In this document: one piece after another, positions 26,998 through 36,836 of the stretch
Layout of the letters: the number at the start of each line of letters is the position of its first letter
How positions within the stretch are numbered: position 1 is the first letter of the stretch
Source of the DNA: Clostridia bacterium
Lineage (GTDB): Bacteria > Bacillota > Clostridia > Christensenellales > Pumilibacteraceae
Reading direction: 5' to 3'
Assembly: GCA_022791915.1 (NCBI GenBank)
Contig: JAAWAB010000008.1
Location: 1-64,000 of the forward strand
Length of the DNA stretch: 64,000 bases
The notes under the pieces: model-generated
Told to the model about the DNA's origin: nothing
The model's database searches: none
The model's input: the letters and a program-made list of their open reading frames with translations, nothing else
Made by a program: the position numbers and the translations under genes

Positions 26998-29900
26998 ATG
27001 AAGAAGTTTTCAAAGTCGCTTTTTGTAGCCGTATTCGCGGCACTGCTGTGTTGCAGTGTGGCGCTGTTCGGTTGCAGTGACAAGACCGACGACCTGAAAC
27101 CGCTTTCGTCGCCTACGGGGCTAACGTATGCCGACGGTTTGCTCACCTGGGCGGCGGTAGACGGCGCAACCAACGGCTACACGGTTATCGTGTTGCAGGG
27201 AGATGAGCAAAAGCTCAAAGACGAAAAAGTAACGGGCACCTCGTACAGCGTGAGCACCCTTGCCGCGGGAAATTATACCGCAAAGGTATCGGCAAACGCA
27301 GTTGCCGATACGTTCAAGGCGTCGGCGTCCGCGTCGCTCGATTTTACCGTTGCGGCACCAGAGGCGGAAAAACTTGCCGTGCCTACCGGTATTGCCTACA
27401 ATAAGGCAACGCAAACCGTTACGTTCGAGGCGGTGGAAAACGCAACCGCTTATATTGTGTCGGCAACCGTAAAGGGTAGTACCACCGTCAGCGCGGCGGA
27501 ACGCGAAATCACCGAAACGAGCATTTCGCTTCCCGCGCTCGGATTTACCACTGCCGAACATACGCTTAAAGTGGTTGCCAAAGGTAACGGTACGCAATAC
27601 ACCGATTCGGACGCGGCTACGTTCGACCTTACGATTGAAAAGGCAAAACTCGCCGCACCCGCAACGGTGGAATATAAAGCCGCTACCGATACCGTGGAAT
27701 GGGCTGCCGTTATCGGCGCCGACGGCTACGGTTTGGAAATTATCAAAGACGGCGAAACCGAAGATTTGGGAAACGACGACCTGTTTGAAAACGTGTTCGA
27801 CGCAAGCGAACTTCCCAAAGGTACTTTCACCGTGAACGTGATGGCATATGCCGACCAAAATAGCATTTTCTGGACGGACGGCGACGCTAAAACGGACACG
27901 TTCACCATTGATTCGATGGGCGCGCTTTTGGCGCCTGCCAACATGAAAGTGGAAAGCGGTTCCATTGTGTGGGACGCAAACAATGCACGCGGATACGACG
28001 TGAAAATCTACAACGCGACGAGTGCGACGCAAAAAGGCGAGCTTGTGGAAGGCGTAAAACCGTATATCGACGGCAATTCGCTTGTAGTGGCAAGAATGGG
28101 ACTGGACGGCGGCAGTAACGGTATGGGCAAAAACTATATTGCCGAAATCAAAGCTACGTCTAACCGTCATGATTCGGAAGAAAGCGAGGCAAAAGAAATC
28201 TCGTTCTATATCGAAACGATTAAACAGTTCTTGCCGAATGAAATCAAAGACTTTTCGGGTTCTGCGCCTCGCGGCGAACATGCGGCGGTGGAAGTTGTGA
28301 AAGAGGGCGGCGTAGACTATGCGCGCGTTCGCCCCGATAACACGGTAGACGGCTGGGGACGCGTTTGCAGCCCCGACGTTACGGTAGATTGGAACAGAAA
28401 GCCCGTTGTGTACCTTGAAATGGGACTTGTGCAAATCGGCGGATATCACATGCAGATTCGTTATAACGGTTCCAACATCGATTGCCTGCGCGATACCCAG
28501 CGCACCCAATCCACGGTTGTGGATATTCTTAAAGAGAGCGGCATGAAATACACGGGCATTTCGGCAGTGGCTTTGCGTATCGGCGTAGACCACTCCAATC
28601 CGTTGTCGGAAAACAATGCGCGCGCCGACTATAAGAGTGTTACCATGATGTACGTTACCGATTACGACCCGGGTCTTACCGAGCCTACCACGCTTGCCAC
28701 GCCTACCGACCTTGCTATCAACAGCTACGGCGAGCTTACGTTCAGCGGTGTTCGGTTTGCCGAAAAGTACGAAGTGAAGGCGTTCTCGCTCGATAGCGAA
28801 GGCACGGAAACGGCTATTCCCGATAAAGACGCCATGCTTACTGCCACTACATTGGACTTGAAAACGTTCGGTGCGGGTAACTATAAGCTGAAAATCGTTG
28901 CGAAAAACGATTCCAACGCCAACGCGGGAGATAGCGAAGCGGCGGAAATCAAATTCAACTTCGAAGTTATCAAAACGTTCACGGCGGAAAATCTTGCTAC
29001 GTCGGGCGATAACAGCCAATTCGTGCCGGGCGGCAACGGATTGGAAGGAACGTACGATGCCGACGCAGGCGTTACCACGGTAACGGGCATGCAGTCTGCC
29101 GGCAACGTCGAACATCCCGAATACACCAAAGGTTGGGGCTGGATTTATATGAAAGACGGTATCGATATTCGTTTCAGCCGTAATCCGCTCATCATGGTAG
29201 ACATCGAGAGTCTGGAAGGCAACGACCCCACGTATATCAGTCGTATTCAGTGGACGGGCGGCGGCGAATTCGCACCGTTCGGCGACACGCGCGATACGAT
29301 TACCGAAAAGAAAACCATTGTGGTTCGCGCAGGCTACGACGAGAACGGAAACCGTCGCGGTGTGGGCAATAAGAGTGGCTACAAATTCGGTATCGGACCC
29401 GCAAACAATACCACTATGAAATTGAGCGGCATGCGCATTGTGTATATTTATGAAAACAAACCGCTTGTGCGCCCCGAAACGCCTGTAAAATTGGACGCGC
29501 CTTCGGGATTCCGCTTGAAAGACAAATCGATTCTCACGTTCGATTCGGTGGAAGGCAACGACGAATATGCGCCTACGTACAAATATACCGTCACCGAAAA
29601 AGGTTCTGCTACGGCAATTGCCACGCTTACCAAACAAGAAATGACCGAATTGTCGTTGGCGGCGCTTAATCTGGAAAACGGAAAAACGTATACCGTGTCG
29701 GCAGTAGCCGAAGGCGATACGTATACCGACGATACAAAGCCGTATTTTGCGGACAGCGACGCGGCTACTATTGATATCGAATATACCGAAATCCTTAAAG
29801 TAGACGATTTTACTCCGGTTGTTACTACGGGTGACAACAAGATGTGGAAACAGTTTGCTGGTGACGAAGGCGCAAGTACGGTTGTTACCGCAGCGAATGA

Positions 29901-30279
29901 CGGCAATGCACTTAAATTTACCATCAACGAAAGTTGGGGATTGGTTACCATTCCCGTACTGACGGGTGCGCTTAATTCCAAAGACGGAATCAGTGCCAAC
30001 AGTACGCTGGAATACCACTTCGGTGAAGTGACGGGCAACCCTGCGTTCACGTCGAGATACAGCACCGATATGGAAGGAACCAAAGTTGTTGATGCGCGTG
30101 GAGATACCCCTATTTCGTCGAACAGCGTTTTGGTGGATACCAATCTGTACGAAAGAGTAACGTTTACCACAATTAACGGAGCAAACGGTTTCTGGATTGG
30201 CGTCGGTTTCGGCGGCGGTTCGGGAGAGAGAACGTATCAGATAAATAAAATCGTAATTGCCGAATACAAACTCGCATAA
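26998..30279 (+). CDS. Modular surface lipoprotein with FN3-like and repeated beta modules
   Basis: A 1093-residue lipoprotein (lipobox LFGC, Cys26). Residues about 37-400 hold four FN3-like domains recognisable by repeated starts such as LAVPTGIAYNKATQTVTF, LAAPATVEYKAATDTVEW and LLAPANMKVESGSIVW. Three modules of about 140-160 residues follow (near 405-560, 660-820 and 925-1093), separated by two more FN3-like domains. The modules share patterns such as R-NP-V-V and an Y-I-W strand and look like carbohydrate-binding beta-sandwiches, although I recognise no family. Similar modules occur in the next gene. AAGGAG precedes the ATG. Confidence 0.75.
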   Translation: MKKFSKSLFVAVFAALLCCSVALFGCSDKTDDLKPLSSPTGLTYADGLLTWAAVDGATNGYTVIVLQGDEQKLKDEKVTGTSYSVSTLAAGNYTAKVSANAVADTFKASASASLDFTVAAPEAEKLAVPTGIAYNKATQTVTFEAVENATAYIVSATVKGSTTVSAAEREITETSISLPALGFTTAEHTLKVVAKGNGTQYTDSDAATFDLTIEKAKLAAPATVEYKAATDTVEWAAVIGADGYGLEIIKDGETEDLGNDDLFENVFDASELPKGTFTVNVMAYADQNSIFWTDGDAKTDTFTIDSMGALLAPANMKVESGSIVWDANNARGYDVKIYNATSATQKGELVEGVKPYIDGNSLVVARMGLDGGSNGMGKNYIAEIKATSNRHDSEESEAKEISFYIETIKQFLPNEIKDFSGSAPRGEHAAVEVVKEGGVDYARVRPDNTVDGWGRVCSPDVTVDWNRKPVVYLEMGLVQIGGYHMQIRYNGSNIDCLRDTQRTQSTVVDILKESGMKYTGISAVALRIGVDHSNPLSENNARADYKSVTMMYVTDYDPGLTEPTTLATPTDLAINSYGELTFSGVRFAEKYEVKAFSLDSEGTETAIPDKDAMLTATTLDLKTFGAGNYKLKIVAKNDSNANAGDSEAAEIKFNFEVIKTFTAENLATSGDNSQFVPGGNGLEGTYDADAGVTTVTGMQSAGNVEHPEYTKGWGWIYMKDGIDIRFSRNPLIMVDIESLEGNDPTYISRIQWTGGGEFAPFGDTRDTITEKKTIVVRAGYDENGNRRGVGNKSGYKFGIGPANNTTMKLSGMRIVYIYENKPLVRPETPVKLDAPSGFRLKDKSILTFDSVEGNDEYAPTYKYTVTEKGSATAIATLTKQEMTELSLAALNLENGKTYTVSAVAEGDTYTDDTKPYFADSDAATIDIEYTEILKVDDFTPVVTTGDNKMWKQFAGDEGASTVVTAANDGNALKFTINESWGLVTIPVLTGALNSKDGISANSTLEYHFGEVTGNPAFTSRYSTDMEGTKVVDARGDTPISSNSVLVDTNLYERVTFTTINGANGFWIGVGFGGGSGERTYQINKIVIAEYKLA

Positions 30280-30289
30280 TTCGGTTGAA

Positions 30290-30341
30290 CCGCAAGAGCG
30301 AAAGAGCAAGCCGCTTTGACTTGCTCTTTCGGTAATTGCGG
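30290..30341 (+). other. Large intercistronic hairpin in operon B
   Basis: An 11-bp perfect stem (30300-30310 with 30320-30330, 9-nt loop) sits inside an outer pair CCGCAA (30290-30295) and TTGCGG (30336-30341). No U-run follows, so it is more likely an RNA-stability or processing element than a terminator. Confidence 0.65.
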
Positions 30342-30394
30342 CAATCATACAGACACAACATACGCGGTACCCAAAACCGAAAGAAGGAGAGTCC

Positions 30395-33300
30395 ATGAAA
30401 AAGAAATTGATTTCCGTATTGCTGATATGCACGATGCTCGTGACGTCCGCCGTGGGAGCGGTGGCGTTTGCCGTACCGTCGGCACAGTCGGGGAATACGG
30501 GCGAAAAAAGGATAGGCAGAATGCAGGATCTCGTATTGCCGACCGAGCAACAGTATAAGTATAAAGACTGGAAACAGACGACAATCGACTTTTTGAATTA
30601 CGTACTCGACGAGAGCAACGTGTACAGCGAAGGCGGGTCGTCTACCAAGCAGATTGCGCGCTTTACGCTGGGACCGAACGTGGACGCCTATTTCAAGGAA
30701 ACGGGCAATCAGGTTTGGAGTATTCCGCCCTATATCGGCATGGGCAGTTACGAAAACAGACTGGGCGAGGGTATCACGGTAATCGCGGCTGTAATGAGCG
30801 GTGCGCTGTGCGGTATGGACATGACGGCGTATCCGTATAAAGGCGGCGAAGTCAATTTAATCAAATCGTGCACCGAATATTTTCAGGCGAAGAACGAGAA
30901 AAACATCGTGCTCAACGGCGGTGCGGGCGGCGAAGGCGGCGTAACGTTTTGGTACGAACTTTTGCCGGGCGTACTGTTCTCCGTTCTGGCGGATAACGCG
31001 CCCGAATCGGAGCACGCGTATCTGTACGACATGATTACCAAATCGGCGCGTCAGTGGCGCAGAGCGGTTGTCGGCATGGGCGGACAGAGCGCCGACTTTT
31101 TCCATACGTCGTACGACTTTAACACCGACACGCCGTTCGATAACGGCAGATGGTACGAACCCGACGCGGCGGCAGGTATGGCGTATCTTTTATATTCGGC
31201 ATATTCGCTGAATAAAAATCTGAAAGAAAGCGGAAAGCAGCCCATAGCCACCGATGCGGAAATAGAAGAATTCCGCGAGGCGGCAATATGGAGCATGAAC
31301 TATTTGGAGCGGATAGATTTTTCTCCGTTTTACGAAGTACTCACGTTTTTGGCGCCCTATCTTGCGGCGCGCATGAACGCCGAACAGGGTACCAACTACA
31401 ACGTGGCGAAGATGATTGACTGGACGCTCGACGGGTCGAGTATCGTTCGCGGCGGCTGGGGTATGGTTACCGAAAACTGGGGAAGCCACTACACGAACGG
31501 TCTTATGGGGTCGCTCACCGACGGCGACGGGTATGCGTTTGCCATGAATACCTTTGACGCTATGCTCGGATTCGGTCCTATGCTCAAATACGACACGCGT
31601 TTTGCCACCGATATTTCGCGGTGGGTGCTTGCGGTAAGCGTGAGTGCGCAGGAATACTATCCCGAAAACTATGAAGTGGCAGGCAGTATGCAAACGTACG
31701 AAGGCAACAGCGTGTATCACGGTAAATATCAGTCGGGCAGATGGATTCAGCCCACCGACCCGCGCGCGTCGTTTATTCCGTACGAAGGACTGCGCAGATA
31801 CCGCAGATACGTGACCTGGGAGAAAAATGCCAACGGGCAGACGGTGCGTTCCACCGCCTGGGACCGCACGCAAACGCCGTACGCAAGCGGCGACGCGTTC
31901 ACCTTCGATTGGGGCGGCGACACCGACTACGGCTTATACGGCGCGGCGCACACGGGGCTGTTCGGTGCCACCATTTTCGATACCAACGTGCCCATGATTC
32001 TGCGTACCAATCTCAACGCGCTCGACGTGTTCTCTTCGGGCAGTATTGCGTTCAATATGTATTTTAACCCGCATACCGAGGCAAAAACGGTGGAAGCCGA
32101 ACTTTCCGCAGCGGGCAACAAGTTGTATAATACGATTACGAAATCGTATGTTCAAACGCAATCGGCGGGCGGAAATACCGTAAGTTTTTCGCTGGCGGCA
32201 GGGCAGACGGCTATTCTTGCCGAAATTCCCGCAGGCAAAGAAGTGGTGAAAAACGGTTCGATGTATACGTGCGACGGCGAATTTGTTGCGCAGGAACGCG
32301 GTTCGGTAGACCTTGTGCTTACCGACGAAAACGACAATACGATTGCGGGCGGCGGCAACGTGACGGGTACGATTAAAGCGTCGCTTACCGTTTCCGTTCC
32401 CGAAGGCGCGAGCGTACAGAGCATAACGCTTGCTTACGGCGGCACAACGTTGTACAGCGGCGTGGCGGCACCGTCGGAGCCGATTGTTGTAGACACAACC
32501 GAACTTCGCAACGGCAACGGAACCATGACGGCAACGCTTTTGCTGGCGGACGGCGTGACCGAAAAAGCCACGTTTAATATTCGCGTGATGAATATTGTGA
32601 AAACGCCCGCGGTGGAATATGCGTCGCCTGCCGATATGGCGGAAAAATGGAATGCCGCAACGGCGGAGTGGAAAACGAAATATCCGAACAGCGACCATAA
32701 CGCCACCGTTACGGTGAGCGGCAACGGAATCCGTTCCACCATACCGAGCACGCTCAATTACGGCTTTTCCACAAGCGAGCAGATATATCTCGATTTCTCG
32801 CGCGAACCCGTGCTCGAACTGGAAGTTACGGCGGTTTCGCACCAGTTTGCCATAAAGGTTTTTGTGGACGGTATGACGGAACCCACGGGCACCTATGTGC
32901 TCGACGATAATTCCACGGTGGGAAAAGTGGAAATCAACTTAAAAGAAGCGCTGTTACTCGAAGACCGCACGCTCACCTGGTTGGAAGGGGCAAAACTTAC
33001 TTCCATTAAATTGGCGGCAACGGGCGGCACGGGCGCGTATGTGGAAATCAAAGATTTTAATCTGTATCACATGTATACAACGCCCGTTCTCGACGAGCCT
33101 TCGGAATATGAATGGGGCAGAGATTACGCGGCGGTGTGGATGAGTTTATGGACGCAGAAAGAAGGCACGCTCACGTATAACAACGAGGGCAAAGCGGTTG
33201 TTTCGGGCGGCTATATCGTAAGTCCGAACATAAAATGCGACCTCGGGCAGAATCCCGTAATTGCGGCGGTGCCTGTTGCGTCGTCGGGCTATTATGTGGG

Positions 33301-35734
33301 AATCCTGTTTGAAGGCGACCCCACAATCTACCGTTTGGGCGATTACACGGGTACCGACCGCAGAAATATAGAAGTTATGCCTACGTTACGCAGTAAATAT
33401 CCGGGTGTGGATAAGAGCGGCGAAATGAAGGTGCAGATTGTGGTGGGTAGCGATTCGTCCGTCACGTTCGGCACGGTAATGACGTATTATCAGTTGCCCA
33501 AATGGGGACTCAATATCACCACGTCGAACAGCAGCGGTTGGCTGGACTTTGTGCGGCAGTCGGGTGTTTCGGCGCCGGGCGTGCTCACGTTGGACGAAAA
33601 CAACCGCGCGCAGATTAAAAACAACGATTCCGTTGCGGTGGAAACGGGAATAGCGGGCATGAGCGGCAAATATATTGTAGACTTTGCACGCAATCCCGTG
33701 ATTGCCGTAACGGCGCGCAGTATGTCGCCGCAGGGGCAGTGGCGCCTTACGCTTACGCCTTTCAATGCGGGCAAAACCTACGTTCTGAAAAATTGGAGCA
33801 GAGATACAAGCCGCAACGCATTTGTGATAAATGTGGCGGACGCGGTAAAGGGCGAACTTACGGGCGAGCAGAGCGTTTACGTGAACATAGAAGTGCAGGG
33901 CGGCGGCAACTATATTTGGATGAGCGGTTTCAACACCTATTACGACGTAATTCAGCCCGAGTGGGGCACCGAATATAACCGCGAAGTGGGTTCGTGGAAT
34001 CGCGGCGACAATCCGTCGAACATCACGATAAATACCGACGGGCAAGTGGTGATTTCCGAATCCGCGCCGTTCAGCACGGGCATTATCGCGCCTGAAATGA
34101 TTGCGAGTGCCGACTATATTCCGTATTTGGTGCTCGACGTGGCGTCTATAACGGGCGACGGCTGGTACGTGAAAGTGCAACACGGCGGCAACGTATATAC
34201 CTACGGCGGAAAAACCGGTTCCGTCGAAACGGGAAAAGTGTATATCAATCTGGCGGAGTTGTGCGGAGCCGATAACGGTGAAAACGCATACACGGCAGAA
34301 ATCGGCGCCATGGGCGAAGGGTTTGTGCTCACGCTCAACAACGTTGCGTTTGTATACAAACTGCGCACGCCGTCCGCCGTGTTCGACGCCGACCGCAATA
34401 TCGTTACGGTTACGTTGCCCGCAGGCGCTACGGGACTGTATTATACGGTGTTCGACGCCGACGGCAATAAGGTAGTAGAGCAGACCGCCGCAACCCAACC
34501 CGAAATCGGTTTGGCGGCGTTGTCGCTCAAAACGGGCGTTTACAACATGTTCGTTTCGGCAACGGCGGAGAATATGCTCGATTCCGATTCGTTCCGCAGG
34601 GCGTTTAAGCAGGGCGACATACCGTCGGTTACGCTTGCCGCGCCGTCCGGATTTACGATGAGCGGTGCCAAAGTGGTGTGGGACGACGTGGAAAACGTGA
34701 CGCACTACGCCTACACGCTCACCGATACCGATACGGGGGCGGTGATTGCGTCGGGCGAAACTACGAACGCCTACTTCGACTTGGCAACGGTGGGATTGGA
34801 CGCATTCAATCACAAAATCGAAGTCACTGCGGTGGGCGACGATGCCGTTTATCTTACGAGCGAAAAAGCAAGTTACGAGTTCTTCACGGCGGTTGCGGGA
34901 CGGTTTACGCCCAAAGCGTTCGCCACTATGTCGAGCGTGAACAACGGCGCATACGGCAGTTATTCCGAATCGGACAACACGGCAAAAATCATTGTGCCCA
35001 ACAATGCAAACTGGGGCAATATATCGTCGCTTGCCTTTGCGCTCGATTTCGATAAGAGTCCCGTGCTCGAAATCAAATTCGGCACCGAGAATTTGGGCGG
35101 CTACTATCTGCAAATCGAACTGGACGGCAAAGTATACTATTTGTGCGACAACACGTTTGATTTTTCGGATATTTTGCTCGATATCGCAGACGCGCTTGCC
35201 ACGCGTGACGACGGTCCCGGCAAAATCACGGGCGTGCATAACGTGCGGATTCTGTTCGGCGCCACAGGCGATACCATTACCGATTCGCCCGTTGTGCACA
35301 TTGTGTCGGCGCGCGTGGTGGAGATGACCGCAGGCAAAGGCACGCCGTACTTCGGCGAACTTGCCACGCCCGAACTTACGGTACGCGGTAAAACGGTAAG
35401 CTGGAACGCGGTGGAACATGCCGATTCGTATAGTCTTGTAATTAAAAACGAATTGGGCGCTTTGATTACGAGAACGCTCACCGAAACAAGTTTCGACTTC
35501 TCCATTCTTACGGTGGAAGAAGAACTGCGTATAGAAGTCACCGCAATGGGAGCCAACTATTACAACAGCGAAACCGCAGTTGTCACGTTTATGCTTTCCA
35601 ACGATTCGGGCGAGAAAAAGGGGTGCGGTTGCGATTCGGCAATCGGGGCGTCGTCTGCGGCGGCAGCGGTTGTTGTGATGGCGCTTGCGGTACTGCTTTG
35701 CAAAAGGAGAAAAACAAATCATGAAAATATCTGA
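30395..35734 (+). CDS. Giant secreted protein with toroid-like N-terminal domain, repeated beta modules and C-terminal anchor
   Basis: A 1779-residue protein with a signal peptide (cleavage near AFA, residues 24-27). Residues about 45-640 are rich in Trp, Tyr and Gly, with segments such as GMGSYENRLGEGI, ENWGSHYTNGL and TDPRASFIPYEGLRRYRRYV. They suggest an (alpha/alpha) toroid followed by a beta-sandwich, as in some lyases and hydrolases, but I cannot name a family. From about 735 on there are several modules of about 150 residues with a common core (DF-R-NPV-V) like those in the previous gene, plus FN3-like domains. The C-terminus has GCGCDSAIGASS, a TM helix and KRRK. It may be the main polysaccharide-degrading or -binding protein of operon B. 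Confidence 0.78.
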   Translation: MKKKLISVLLICTMLVTSAVGAVAFAVPSAQSGNTGEKRIGRMQDLVLPTEQQYKYKDWKQTTIDFLNYVLDESNVYSEGGSSTKQIARFTLGPNVDAYFKETGNQVWSIPPYIGMGSYENRLGEGITVIAAVMSGALCGMDMTAYPYKGGEVNLIKSCTEYFQAKNEKNIVLNGGAGGEGGVTFWYELLPGVLFSVLADNAPESEHAYLYDMITKSARQWRRAVVGMGGQSADFFHTSYDFNTDTPFDNGRWYEPDAAAGMAYLLYSAYSLNKNLKESGKQPIATDAEIEEFREAAIWSMNYLERIDFSPFYEVLTFLAPYLAARMNAEQGTNYNVAKMIDWTLDGSSIVRGGWGMVTENWGSHYTNGLMGSLTDGDGYAFAMNTFDAMLGFGPMLKYDTRFATDISRWVLAVSVSAQEYYPENYEVAGSMQTYEGNSVYHGKYQSGRWIQPTDPRASFIPYEGLRRYRRYVTWEKNANGQTVRSTAWDRTQTPYASGDAFTFDWGGDTDYGLYGAAHTGLFGATIFDTNVPMILRTNLNALDVFSSGSIAFNMYFNPHTEAKTVEAELSAAGNKLYNTITKSYVQTQSAGGNTVSFSLAAGQTAILAEIPAGKEVVKNGSMYTCDGEFVAQERGSVDLVLTDENDNTIAGGGNVTGTIKASLTVSVPEGASVQSITLAYGGTTLYSGVAAPSEPIVVDTTELRNGNGTMTATLLLADGVTEKATFNIRVMNIVKTPAVEYASPADMAEKWNAATAEWKTKYPNSDHNATVTVSGNGIRSTIPSTLNYGFSTSEQIYLDFSREPVLELEVTAVSHQFAIKVFVDGMTEPTGTYVLDDNSTVGKVEINLKEALLLEDRTLTWLEGAKLTSIKLAATGGTGAYVEIKDFNLYHMYTTPVLDEPSEYEWGRDYAAVWMSLWTQKEGTLTYNNEGKAVVSGGYIVSPNIKCDLGQNPVIAAVPVASSGYYVGILFEGDPTIYRLGDYTGTDRRNIEVMPTLRSKYPGVDKSGEMKVQIVVGSDSSVTFGTVMTYYQLPKWGLNITTSNSSGWLDFVRQSGVSAPGVLTLDENNRAQIKNNDSVAVETGIAGMSGKYIVDFARNPVIAVTARSMSPQGQWRLTLTPFNAGKTYVLKNWSRDTSRNAFVINVADAVKGELTGEQSVYVNIEVQGGGNYIWMSGFNTYYDVIQPEWGTEYNREVGSWNRGDNPSNITINTDGQVVISESAPFSTGIIAPEMIASADYIPYLVLDVASITGDGWYVKVQHGGNVYTYGGKTGSVETGKVYINLAELCGADNGENAYTAEIGAMGEGFVLTLNNVAFVYKLRTPSAVFDADRNIVTVTLPAGATGLYYTVFDADGNKVVEQTAATQPEIGLAALSLKTGVYNMFVSATAENMLDSDSFRRAFKQGDIPSVTLAAPSGFTMSGAKVVWDDVENVTHYAYTLTDTDTGAVIASGETTNAYFDLATVGLDAFNHKIEVTAVGDDAVYLTSEKASYEFFTAVAGRFTPKAFATMSSVNNGAYGSYSESDNTAKIIVPNNANWGNISSLAFALDFDKSPVLEIKFGTENLGGYYLQIELDGKVYYLCDNTFDFSDILLDIADALATRDDGPGKITGVHNVRILFGATGDTITDSPVVHIVSARVVEMTAGKGTPYFGELATPELTVRGKTVSWNAVEHADSYSLVIKNELGALITRTLTETSFDFSILTVEEELRIEVTAMGANYYNSETAVVTFMLSNDSGEKKGCGCDSAIGASSAAAAVVVMALAVLLCKRRKTNHENI

Positions 35735-36674
35735 AAATGCGGCGGCAAGAGCGTGCCGCGACCTGATGAATGAATTCGACAAAACCAAACTGACGCAGAC
35801 GGAGTTGTGCCGCTTTCACGGAGTGGACGGTTACGACGTATACAATCCGTCCGTGCCCTTTTTGCTGAACGGCAAACGGTATCTGGCGGGTCGTGTGGAA
35901 AAAAGAGCGGACGAACATTCGCATATCCGTTTTTTCGAAGAGAAAGACGGGGAATTCTATGCGGCGGAATCGAGTATACTCGAATTACAGGACCCGTTTG
36001 TGAGCATGATAGGCGGCAAGGTGATTTTGGGCGGCGTGAGCGTGGAGTTTTTCCCCGACAGGTGTATTTGGACGACCGAATTCTATGAAGTGAAGAATCT
36101 GAACGATATCCGACTCGTTGCGCGCGGTCCGCTGCTTATGAAGGATATCCGTTTGGTGGAACTGCGCGACGGGCGGCTGGGCGTGTTTACCCGTCCGCAA
36201 GGCGACGCCATGCGTGAAAAATACGGTTGCGTGGCAAAAATAGGCTTTACGATTGTGGACGGCTTACAAGATTTGAACGCAGACGTTATTGCCGCCGCGC
36301 CGCTGTTGGACGGACAATTCTTGCCCGACGAGTGGGGCGGATGCAATCAGGTTACTTGCCTGAATAACGGGCTTTTGGGAATTGTGGGGCATATTGCCTA
36401 CCGCACGTACGAAGGAACGGAACAGCGACTGCATTATTACGGCATGACGTTTTGTTTCGACCCGAACACGCGCAAGGCAAGTCCCGTAAAACTTCTCACT
36501 TCGCGCGATTGTTTTCCCGCTGCGCCTTCCAAGCGCCCCGACCTTACCGACGTTACGTTTGCGTCGGGTATCGAACGCATGCCGAACGGCAAAGCGGTTA
36601 TTTATTCGGGACTGGGCGACGCCTTTGTGGGGCGTGCGGTGATTGATGACCCTTTCCGCGACTTTGAAAAGTAA
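35721..36674 (+). CDS. GH130-related beta-propeller protein (DUF1861-like)
   Basis: A 317-residue cytoplasmic protein. The opening YNPSVPFLLNGKRYLAGRVE, the segment LQDPFVSMIGGKVILGG and a GCNQVT motif recall DUF1861 proteins, relatives of the GH43/GH130 five-bladed propellers that often accompany mannoside phosphorylases. Activity is unknown. It lacks the full EDPR motif of the GH130 enzyme at 20554. The ATG at 35721 (AAGGAG at 11 nt) overlaps the previous gene by 14 nt; an earlier start at 35685 would lie within that gene without a ribosome site. It is the last gene of operon B. Confidence 0.7.
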   Translation: MKISENAAARACRDLMNEFDKTKLTQTELCRFHGVDGYDVYNPSVPFLLNGKRYLAGRVEKRADEHSHIRFFEEKDGEFYAAESSILELQDPFVSMIGGKVILGGVSVEFFPDRCIWTTEFYEVKNLNDIRLVARGPLLMKDIRLVELRDGRLGVFTRPQGDAMREKYGCVAKIGFTIVDGLQDLNADVIAAAPLLDGQFLPDEWGGCNQVTCLNNGLLGIVGHIAYRTYEGTEQRLHYYGMTFCFDPNTRKASPVKLLTSRDCFPAAPSKRPDLTDVTFASGIERMPNGKAVIYSGLGDAFVGRAVIDDPFRDFEK

Positions 36675-36703
36675 TCCGAACAGAAATATTTTACAAAAAC
36701 AGA

Positions 36704-36737
36704 AAGCGGTGCGGCAAAATGCGGCACCGTTTTCGTT
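36704..36737 (+). terminator. Intrinsic terminator of operon B
   Basis: The stem CGGTGC/GCACCG is extended by GCA/TGC across one G-G mismatch, with an AAA loop. It is followed by TTTTCGTTTG. It lies 30 nt after the last stop codon. Confidence 0.85.
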
Positions 36738-36756
36738 TGTTACGAAACGGATTTTC

Positions 36757-36785
36757 TTGATTTTCGGTGGGAGTCGTGCTATAAT
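36757..36785 (+). promoter_or_regulatory. Promoter of the SIMPL-domain gene
   Basis: -35 TTGATT (36757-36762), a 17-nt spacer and a perfect -10 TATAAT (36780-36785). The predicted start is near 36792, giving a 45-nt leader. Confidence 0.8.
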
Positions 36786-36836
36786 AAATGGGATAGTTCG
36801 GTAACGGACAAAACAAGATAACGGGAGACATAAAAA

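Noticed and set aside
27121-30432. A 1103-codon open frame on the minus strand opposite the FN3-like lipoprotein gene, and an 800-codon one at 33386-35788
   Set aside because: Both are shadows. The sense genes rarely use TTA, CTA and TCA codons, which keeps the antisense frame open. The translations are rich in Arg, His and Phe, without domain patterns or ribosome sites.
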